Shown piece by piece: positions 56,121 through 64,000 of a stretch of 64,000 nucleotides of DNA. The stretch comes from Pinus tabuliformis (lineage: Eukaryota > Streptophyta > Pinopsida > Pinales > Pinaceae): assembly GCA_031772625.1 (NCBI GenBank), contig CM062820.1, forward strand, positions 87,154,069 to 87,218,068, written 5' to 3'. A program made the translations under genes and the position numbers. The first letter of the stretch is position 1; each line of letters starts with the position of its first letter. Below the pieces are notes generated by a model. That model made no database searches and was not told the origin of the DNA. It saw only the letters and a list, made by a program, of their open reading frames with translations.

Positions 56121-56992
56121 TATTGGCCATGGAATCTCCTCGAAGCATGTTTTGAGGCTCAAAGCCCATGTTTTGACTGAATGATGTTGTAAAGCCCCGC
56201 GAATTGTGGGCGCAGAAGTATGTTAGAGTCATAGGGTTGTCTGCCCTAGTCTTGTAATGAAATGTTGGCCTACCCATGGTCCGTAGACCATGGGATTTTA
56301 TAAATAGAACAAGGATCTAGGTGTAAAAGATAACCAAGTAGAGGATAGTGAAGAAGAAAAGAGAAAGAGTCTGTGTGTCTAAGTGTGTCTTTGGGTTGTA
56401 GAGTAGGAGAAGGCTCTACAGCTGAGTGCGCAGAGGCCTAGTTTTCCGTAGCTAAGTGCGTAGACCCCTGCAGGTGAGTGCACGGGGCAGAGTCGAGTCT
56501 GTAACTGAAGAAAGGAATAATAAAGAGAATTTTTATCCAATTTTGTGTATTTGTTCTTGAGTTATTACATGTTTAATATAAATTGCACTTATACTATTTA
56601 TGTACTATGCGCACTTGTATGAATGATTTATATTGCTAAGTATAAATTAACGCTTGCAAGTAGGCTAAGTTAATCAACTAACAGTGTAATACTAGTAAGG
56701 ACTTGGGTAATAACAATGTTCGGCCCCCCGAGTAGGGCTGAGTGATGGAAGCATCTCAGGTTGCGAGGTATGGGTAAGTGCGCATAGCGACGGGTATGCA
56801 GGGTTGAACCATGGACCACTTGAACTCATCACACATCTCCAGGGTGCAGAAACTTGGTTCTAGCACCCCCCATACTACTTCAGGTGAGACCTCACTCTGC
56901 ACTCCACGGACTGTTGCTAAAAGGGCCAGTAGTACCAGTATTTGTTTGGCTAAATCACCTCTAAACCTAGGTCAGGGCCCAACAAGCCAATA
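56121..56992 (+). repeat. 3' LTR of the 47676 element
   Basis: 872 bp, TATTGGCCATGG...AAGCCAATA (both end dinucleotides mutated from TG/CA), preceded by a weak purine tract GTGTCGGGGACC. It is longer than the 5' LTR partly through an insertion near 56565-56605. Confidence 0.9.
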
Positions 56993-56997
56993 AAAGA

Positions 56998-57121
56998 TCA
57001 TTATTTTGATCTTCATCTGTGCAAGCATTGTGGTTAGCGTACAAATTCTTCACAAATATTCTTCAAAAACAAGCCTCCTGCAAGAACAAATATTCATCTT
57101 GGATGGATCACTTCCTGGTAA
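56998..57121 (+). pseudogene. Gag-like zinc-knuckle ORF, right half
   Basis: Continues the frame broken at 47675: HYFDLHLCKHCG, a TAG, then RTNSSQIFFKNKPPARTNIH and LGWITSW, ending TAA at 57119-57121. CKHCG is a second Cys-rich motif. Removing the 9.3 kb element and one AAAGA copy restores one frame across the site. Confidence 0.65.
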
Positions 57122-57319
57122 TGCGCTTCAATAGACAAGAAGATATTTTGCTCATACAACAGGATTTGTTCTCGAATATTGAAAAGTATTGTAGTTGATA
57201 TCTCTTCATATTCTCACCTTGTATCTAATATGGGGGAAGTGATGGTCATATAAAAGCTTCAAGGTCACATCAAGTGAGCCTGAGCCACAACCTACTATAC
57301 CAGATTCAGAATTGTAGCC

Positions 57320-57419
57320 NNNNNNNNNNNNNNNNNNNNNNNNNNNNNNNNNNNNNNNNNNNNNNNNNNNNNNNNNNNNNNNNNNNNNNNNNNNNNNNNN
57401 NNNNNNNNNNNNNNNNNNN
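57320..57419. other. Assembly gap of 100 N
   Basis: Exactly 100 undetermined bases, the usual placeholder for a gap of unknown size. The sequence to either side need not be contiguous. Confidence 0.98.
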
Positions 57420-58880
57420 TCCCTTCCTCATTAACCTGCTAATGATTTTGCTGTTCCTAAATCCATCATTACCCTGCAAACCAAACGAACTTTCTATTAG
57501 CCCGTGAGAATTTGAAAATCAGCTGTAGAATTTAAACCCATCCGCTCATTGGCATCTATTGAAAATTGGGTAAATCTGTTGATAACTATATCTGAGCATG
57601 TAGGGCATCTTTATAAAACAAGAATGTGTAACTACAGCTGGACTGGCATGGAGGGACACTGCATTTTGAATAAATCCCACTCAACCTAGCATATACTTGG
57701 CTATAAGTTTACAGTCATCATCTCCATTGGTCCCATCCACCACACTAAATTGTCCAATACCTATTACCCACAAGTAAACCTCCTTTCATGGGTTAAGCTC
57801 ACTATCATATACCCTGTGGAAAATCCAATTGTGCTCTAGTCCTTGTGGCTGAAACTGGAAGGACTTATCTAAAAGGAAATGAAATGTCAAGTCCTTGTGC
57901 CAATCTGGAAGGACAGGTTGTTTGGGAACTGGTTAGAGTAAGGATTGTTGCTGGGCTCAGATTACCAGCTGACATAGCAAGCCCAACCTTGCTTAAGTGG
58001 TTTAAAAATATGGCATGATCCATGATTGTCCCCCATTCAATCAATGAAAATATAGCACTGAAATTCTCATATAAAGCGCAAGATAAACATGTCTACATCA
58101 AGTTTGATGAGCAATAAAGAGCTGAGGTATACACCTAAACAGGTATGGATAGACCATTGATGGCCCCAAAATTATTTTTGAAAGTGGAAATAGGTAAAGT
58201 AAGGTTAATAAATCCCATAACACTGCCATTAGAAATGCCTGTCAGAATCCTATCAGTAAGTAGAAGCTATTTGTCTCTATCCCACCTGAAGCAACTTATG
58301 CTGAAGTGGAAGCCATGCTTGTCCATCTATATAGCTTGCATTTCAAGTTTATCTTAACACCCTGATGCTTTATTGATCTGAGGATTATTTGGAAACAAAG
58401 ATAATTGGTTCACCCACCGGTTCACCATTTGTTGTGCCACAACTACCACCCTATTAAAACATGCTCTAATAGAAAATTTGCAATGGGTCCCCTATAATTT
58501 TGATCTTTCATCTTGGAATGATCTATTTTATCACATGGATGTTAACTCTTTTCCGAGTCAAATTTCAATGCCTGATCGCTAAGCCATTGAACAACTCTTT
58601 GTTGCATGGTTCATTCATTACCCAACCTAACCCTGCATTCATTCCCTTCATCAGGACTTCTCAAATCCTCATAAGCATCCATAACATATTTATGCCCGCA
58701 CACATAATCACCCACACCCTCACTATATTCGTTTGTGTACTTAAGACACAAAACCCTCTATTGCACCTCATTTCCATTTGAACTCTTTGCAATGAAAGAC
58801 TTCACAAACATGAATAAACCATCCCTCTTTCGCTTATCACACTCAATCTTGGCACATAACGCATGCCATAAGGCACCGGA
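57420..58880. other. Unassigned interval after the gap
   Basis: Short open frames only (for example plus 58145-58357 and 58500-58781); no recognisable domain on either strand. Probably decayed repeat DNA. Confidence 0.45.
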
Positions 58881-58884
58881 CCTG

Positions 58885-59310
58885 ACGACATTATAAACCA
58901 CAATATACATATATGTCGGGTTCAAAACCTCGTCGCATATCGTTATTGGCCAAGCCCCGAACCCGACGATCATATTAACCATGACATATATTTTATCAGG
59001 TCCACCCTCCCCATCGCATGTCGCTATCTACAGGCTCGGGGCCTGCATATAAGGCATACCGTTATAACCCCGGACGCCGCCAATTATTATGAACTAGAGC
59101 ATATAGAATTTCAAGTCCAGCCTGATGGCCGGACATGGTTTTTCCCATATATTCATATGTTTTTTCGAAAAACATTGAAGTCCCAGTTTTCAAAGGAAAG
59201 CCTGTTGTTACGGACCTGCCGGCAATATTAACGCATATATATATGTTTTTGGGTCCGGGGCCATATCGCATGTCGCAATTGCAGAGCCTGAGGCTTGTGC
59301 ATATTGCGAT
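58885..59310. repeat. Diverged GC-rich repeat with TCGCATRTCG words
   Basis: Related words recur about three times: tcgcatatcgttattg (58933), tcgcatgtcgctatc (59013), atcgcatgtcgcaattg (59265). Each sits near gggttc/gggtccg and agcc..g.g.ct.g phrases and is followed by catata-type AT runs. This looks like an old tandem or satellite-like repeat, or a palindromic LTR part. No gene. Confidence 0.4.
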
Positions 59311-59499
59311 ATGTGATATGCCGGACCCAATGATATTTATAAGCCCCGATATATAAAATTTGAGGTCTGGCCTGAGTGATCGGGGTGGGATTTTATTTTT
59401 TTTCCCATGTTTTCCAAAATTCCCGATATACCAAAGGGAGCGGGTTTTTAGTGTAAAAGGCGAGCCTGTGGAGTCTCGATAGTGTAGTCGCACATCGGG

Positions 59500-61189
59500 G
59501 AAGTGGAAGGCATGGGTACTGCGACCCGCAGAGGGGCCGATACCCGATTGCGATTAAGTGAAGCCCTCGAAAACCATGCCAAGCCTATGGATTGAGTGGG
59601 AAATTGTGTGTTGCCTGTGTTTTATGCGTAAATCCTTTTTCACACTTGTTCCCGTAGATTTATAAAGTTAATGAAGGCAACATTTATGTTGGTTTGAACA
59701 TTTCTGTTATATTGTTCACAATCATGAAGCTAATGATAACTATCTCTGCAGGTGAGAAATAAAGGACGCAGGAGTGGATTCGAAGAGTCATGTATGTAGA
59801 AGCATTGTATTCAACAGTCCGGCCTTAGGCGTTCTAGGTTGGAACCCCACTCGTTGCCTATACATTCCGAAAGCAAAGCTGTCGTGGTTTTCATCATGGG
59901 AAGGCGATACACAATAAACCTTTTTACCAACATCTGTTCACATCCTTAGGAAATGAATCGCTCCAACAGATATGCTTTCTACATGTCAGCGGTTACGATG
60001 ACGATCCTATCTCTGTATACTTGATTTTCATATAAAAAACAGTGGGGAAGATGAAGAGGTCGGGTAGACCTAAAGTCAAGGGCTTTTGCATAAGTAGTAC
60101 CTCCGAAGAGGAGAAGGGGCTTTTTGTTTGGATAAGAACAATTTTGATTTATTGTGAATAAAGAGGACTGTTTGGTTCAAGAAGGGGCCTTTAGTTTCTG
60201 ATTTATTTTCCTTTGCTTTGAGTGTTTTGAAGTAGGGTGTTGCTGCTAGCATGAATATAAATGTGATTTGTGTTTATGCATATTGATGGCATACTATTCA
60301 TGATTAGTCTTGCTTAATTGAATATGATTCAATTACATGGTTAACTTATGAGCGATCTCCGATTCAAAGTCGTATTAAGCACCAGTTGATAGTTTATTTG
60401 TACGGAAAGGAATGTGTATTCTTGTATAAGTAATCTGATTGCAATCAAGCTCTAATACAACCTTGTTCATCTATGAACTCAGTAATTGATTCTTTTGGAC
60501 TTCGAATTTATTTATCGTGTTTAATCTCTTTTATTTTTCTCCTGCATGATAGATTAGGATAGCTAGAACTAGATTAGAGTAGTTAGAAGTAGTGTATATA
60601 GGATTTCATATATAGTGTTAGCTATTTTATTTCATTGATTTAATTGAAGTCTTCTTCTCGAAAGCCATATTTCAACTCATTTAACAGTTTACGGGGTCCC
60701 TTAAAACCCGTTGGAACTAGCCATTCCAAACAAAAGCAGGTCTAATTGGGGCTTGCGATCGGGTTAGTTCCCTTCGTTGGTATAGAAAAAATTCGCCATG
60801 TCAACAATTGTTTAGGTATAACCCTAATGATCCAGCATTGTCGGATCCTTTCAGATCGACGATTAACATGGAGCCACCCTTGCAGCCTCTGATCATTAAT
60901 AACCTGTGTTCCTACACTTAATGTGTGGCCCATCCATGGTACACCTGTGAGCCAACTAAGGTTGAGAAGGGTGCCACACCTTGTCGTTTAATTCAAAAGA
61001 TTTGTTTACACGGGGTTCTGACATTAATCGTAAATGTTAAGTATAATGAGCCATGTGAAATCCGTATCCATGGATTAGCACTTTAATCACTTTGATGGGA
61101 TTGACCGTATATGCAATCAAATTATTATGAATATGTGGGTTAATACCTTGGGGTAAAGAGAAATTTTTTTGATGCATATGTTCATTACA
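59500..61189. other. Interval before the right-hand gypsy element, probably containing its 5' LTR
   Basis: No gene is supported. The sequence ends TTCATTACA just before a primer-site-like motif (61192), so part of it should be the 5' LTR of the following element, but I could not find the LTR start without its partner. Confidence 0.4.
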
Positions 61190-61191
61190 AG

Positions 61192-61208
61192 TGGCATCAA
61201 AGCTCAGG
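61192..61208 (+). promoter_or_regulatory. Degenerate primer binding site
   Basis: TGGCATCAAAGCTCAGG resembles the tRNA-Met site TGGTATCAGAGC with two changes in the first 12 bases, two bases after an ATTACA end. Confidence 0.5.
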
Positions 61209-61318
61209 TTCGCACACTGAGACTCTTTGGGAATAAAATCAGTACTGAAAATCAATGTTTTGTTGTTTTTTTTTCTTCTTCTCTAATAAAATTATGTATG
61301 AACACAGAGAGAGAAATA

Positions 61319-62486
61319 AGGAAGATGTTAGAGAGCCCAGGACCAACTGACCCACCTGGAACCAATTATATAAATGCCAATCCTGATATTTGGATACAAC
61401 TGGTGAAGAGTCATGGAAAGATAATGTAGTGTTACTCGAGACTGTTTAGTAACTGCATGATGAAATGATAAATTTAAGAACAGATAATGAAGGACTATAA
61501 GAAGAGTATGAGAATATTCTTAGGAGTATATCCAATCAACAAAATCAACGACATCCAGACCCCAGTGTGGAGGATCAAGAGAAAACCCTGACGGCTCAAC
61601 ACGGAGAAGAGAATGTTGAGTCAGAAAAGCGTGGGAAGATTAGGAAGGACGCTCCAACAATGTTTTCAACCAGCACAAAATGAAAAGACTGAAAACTGAG
61701 TTACAAGGTGAGTTTAAAAATATCAAACCATCACTCTTTGATGGGGAAATGACAGAAGTAGAAGAAGCCTATTTAATTGACATGGGAAAAAACTTCAAGA
61801 TTTATGAATACACAGAAAAACTGAAGGCACAGTTGGCAGTTTATCAGCTAAGATGTAAGGCCACCCTATGGTGGGAAGAAATCAAAACAATAAGGAAAAT
61901 CGATGAGGGGCAGGTCACCTAGTAAGAGTTCCAAAAACATTTTAAGGATAAATATCTAACTGAACGGTATTATGATGAAAAGGGAAAGGAATTTCATGAG
62001 TTAAGGTTGGGCACCTTGACCATGGATGAATACGTGACATGATTCACTTCCCTGCTACGTTATGTGCCTTACATGCAAGAAGAAAAGGCCAAAATTCAAT
62101 GTTTCATCAGCAGCTTACCCAATTTTATGAAGGAGAAATTAGAATTTGACTACCCCAGGACCATGGATGACGTTGTGCAGAAAGCTTGCATCTCCTACCA
62201 GCAGATGAAACAAAAGAATGAAGGGTCAAAAGGGAGTCTAAACAGAAAAGGTAGAAGTTTGACCCCAAATAAACACTCCAGATTTTCTAATGGCAGAAAC
62301 ATACAACAAAAGTCCCTCAACCAGTTTCCAGTTAGAAATCAATCAAAGATGGCTTATTCAGAAAATAGGCAGCCAGAAGGAGTTACTAAATCAGTGAATG
62401 ATCAAAAACCAAAACCGCCGCTACAATGTTGGGGATGCAGAAAACCTCACTATTACAAGAATTGCCTGCATAAGGCAAGAACATAA
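61319..62486 (+). pseudogene. Gag of the right-hand gypsy element
   Basis: The N-terminal part is broken (MLESPGPTDPPGTNYINANP at 61328; coiled-coil-like EEYENILRSISNQQNQRHPD in another frame near 61510). The capsid core is then clear: GEFKNIKPSLFDGEMTEVEE, LKAQLAVYQLRCKATLWWEE (61700-61880), a TAG, FKDKYLTERYYDEKGKEFHE, LTMDEYVT, a TGA, then LLRYVPYMQEEKAKIQCFIS and SSLPNFMKEKLEFDYP. The zinc knuckle CWGCRKPHYYKNC is near 62428-62466, followed by TAA. The KATLWWEE and YLTERYYDEK motifs are typical of plant gypsy gag. Two in-frame stops (61922, 62042) plus the N-terminal shift disable it. Confidence 0.88.
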
Positions 62487-62498
62487 CAGTTATCAAAT

Positions 62499-64000
62499 AT
62501 GCAAGAGGCATCCACGGTTGGGGATGTGGCAAGAAGTATGCCCAGAATTAACGCTGCCTTGGATGATCACCAAGAAGAATTCCAGCCCACTATGATCGAA
62601 TGTGAAGGTACGATTGCTAAGCAACCCGTCTCTGTTTTATTTGACCCCGGTGCTAGCTTAAGCTATGTTAGTCCTAAAGTGGTAGATAAATGTCATTTAC
62701 AGAGCAGTAAGTTCTCAAAACCCTATCTAGCACAATTACCTATGGGAACAAAAAGAAGAGTAACTGTGAAAACAGAGTGTTGCCCCATAACTATTTCAGG
62801 ACAGTCCATTCATGTAGACCTTAATATACTTCCTTTGGGTTCATATGACGTGTTAATTGGAATGGATTGGCTGGAAAATTGTTGGTCCTTAGTAGATTGT
62901 AAACAGAAAATTGTTAGTTTTATTGATGAATCAGGCCAAAGAAAGGAGCTCCAAGGAATTAAGACCAATACCAAGTTATGCCCCATTACTGCTAGTCAGC
63001 TAAGCAAATGTATTAAAAAGGGTTGTCAAGTATATGTTGTTCAAGTAGGATTTTTGAATACTAAAAATAAAATGACCTCCCTGGAAGACATTCTTTTTGT
63101 TCAAGAATTTATTGATGTATTCCTAGAATCTATACCAAGGTTACCAGCAAAGTGTGATATTGATTTCACCATTGAATTAATTGTGGGTGCAACCCCTATA
63201 TCCATAGCCCTGTACCGCATGAGCGTACCTAAGTTAACTGAACTCAAAATGCAGTTACAGGAGATTTTGGACAAAATGTACATTCGTCCTAGTGTGTTCC
63301 CTTAGGGAGCCCCTATCCTATTTGTACGAAAAAAGGATGGAACCTTACGATTATGCATTTATTATCGACTGAACAAACTCACCATTAAGAATAAGTACCC
63401 CTTACCACGTATAGACGACCTATTTGATCAAGTGGAAGGAGCTAAGGTATTCTCGAAAATTGATTTAACATCTAGCTATCATCAAATAAGAATAAAGGAA
63501 GAAGACATCTGCAAGATAGCTTTCCGTACTCGTTATGGACATTACGAGTTCGTAGTGTTGCCGTTTGGCCTCACAAATGCCCCAACCACCTTTATGAGCC
63601 TAATGCATGGTATTTTCCAGCCATACCTAGACAAATTTGTATTGATATTCATTGATGATATTTTAATATACTCTAAGAATCAGGAGGAGCATAAGGAACA
63701 TCTGAAAACAATATTGCAGACACTAAGGGAGAATCAATTATATGCCAAATTTAGCAAGTGTGACTTATTTAAAGATTAGATTCAATACTTGGGTCATGTT
63801 ATATCAAAATATGGTATCGTAGTAGACCTGGAAAATATCAAAACAATCATGGAATGGGTAGCCCCAAAGAATGTCGCTCAATGGACAGCCAAATGTCAGC
63901 AAAGTTTCAAAAGATTAAAACATCTACTCACTACTGCCCCAATGTTAAAAGTCCTTCATGGTTTGCACAGATGCAAGCAAAGAAGTTGTTGGTGGGGTAC
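62499..64000 (+). pseudogene. Protease and reverse transcriptase of the right-hand gypsy element, partial
   Basis: One frame from 62499: protease with VLFDPGASLSYVSPK (Asp near 62643) and DVLIGMDWL; the linker to MTSLEDILFVQEFIDVFLES; reverse transcriptase start SIALYRMSVPKLTELKMQLQ; a TAG at 63303-63305 (likely Trp before GAP); [75 protein letters not shown] (about 63650); a TAG at 63777; IQYLGHVISKYG. Near 63880 the text jumps from APKNVAQ to WTAKCQQSFKRLKHLLTTAP, so about 40 residues of the thumb region are missing. A shift near 63950 precedes the RNase H start (MVCTDASKE), which the window edge cuts. Catalytic IDD is present. Confidence 0.92.

Larger units (their letters stand above)
47676..56992 (+). 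mobile_element. Gypsy-like LTR element lacking reverse transcriptase, with extra 3' ORF
   Basis: LTRs are at 47676-48506 and 56121-56992, with perfect 5-bp target duplicates AAAGA (47671-47675 and 56993-56997). Inside are a gag with several zinc knuckles, an aspartic protease, a second capsid-like segment, the C-terminal end of an integrase, and a long coiled-coil-rich ORF. No reverse transcriptase or RNase H is recognisable between 48507 and 56120. All frames carry many stops. LTR divergence is about a tenth in the part compared, so it is old. Confidence 0.9.
61192..64000 (+). mobile_element. Ty3/gypsy element, 5' part, cut by the window end
   Basis: A primer-site-like motif is followed by gag, protease and reverse transcriptase in gypsy order, with stops and at least one deletion. 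The 3' part and 3' LTR lie outside the window. Confidence 0.85.

Noticed and set aside
57274..57507. Open frame spanning the N gap
   Set aside because: Contains 34 undetermined residues and no recognisable ends.
59500..59900. Possible structured RNA gene (GC-rich, hairpin-like words)
   Set aside because: No match to tRNA, 7SL, snRNA or snoRNA box patterns that I could confirm.
1..64000. A CRISPR array, prokaryotic defence island or biosynthetic cluster
   Set aside because: No regularly spaced repeats, bacterial-type operons or pathway genes; the content is plant retrotransposons.

Overview
This window is plant nuclear DNA, almost all of it retrotransposon. The signs are Ty1/copia and Ty3/gypsy elements nested inside one another, an F-box/PP2 lectin-type gene at the left edge, few intact genes and much decayed coding sequence. 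The density of old, decayed elements and the style of several long uncharacterised ORFs suggest a gymnosperm-like genome; that is an inference and not proven by anything here. The window also has a 100-base assembly gap (57320-57419). I see no rRNA, tRNA, CRISPR or prokaryotic-type system.

Layout. (a) 1-2261, minus: the only conventional host gene, an F-box protein with a PP2 domain, running off the left edge. A fragment resembling the N-terminus of a leucine-rich-repeat extensin lies inside its second intron. (b) 2716-3006 and 4813-4910, minus: pieces of decayed coding sequence. (c) 4911-38818: one very large nest. The outer element has 1.9-2.0 kb LTRs, a tRNA-Met type primer site, a purine tract and near-matching 5-bp target duplications, but no recognisable genes in its own internal DNA, so it is LARD-like. 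Inside it sit Copia-1 (8148-13099, complete but full of stops), Copia-2 (15416-16727, 3' part only), Copia-3 (16728-21300, SIRE-like, 5' truncated), and a nearly intact Tat-type gypsy element (21891-35283) with perfect 5-bp target duplications and a 1668-residue pol. (d) 38819-41700, minus: a decayed long ORF that the outer element split. Its frame continues exactly into 4910-4813 if the element and one target duplicate are removed. (e) 44288-47675 and 56998-57121, plus: remains of another element and a zinc-knuckle ORF, split by a 9.3 kb gypsy-like element (47676-56992) with perfect target duplications, no reverse transcriptase, and an extra coiled-coil-rich 3' ORF. (f) 57122-61189: unassigned DNA with a diverged GC-rich repeat. 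(g) 61192-64000, plus: the 5' part of a decayed gypsy gag-pol, cut by the window end.

Relative age, judged by eye from LTR divergence: the outer element, Copia-1 and the 47676 element differ by roughly a tenth of their bases, while the Tat LTRs differ by only about 2-3 percent, so Tat is the youngest insertion. Many stops sit where CAG, CGA or TGG codons are expected, which fits C-to-T decay of methylated DNA.

The most unusual signals are: the archaeal-type RNase H of the Tat element placed before its reverse transcriptase and with a substituted fourth acidic residue; a cluster of five TGACGTCA sites in the Tat LTR that is decaying at CpGs in the older-looking copy; three perfect G/C hairpins in the Copia-2 LTR; the repeated GTATAC words of the Copia-3 LTR; a 22-bp perfect palindrome next to the TATA box of the 47676 element, kept as a palindrome in the other LTR by compensating changes; and the odd domain order and extra ORF of that same element.
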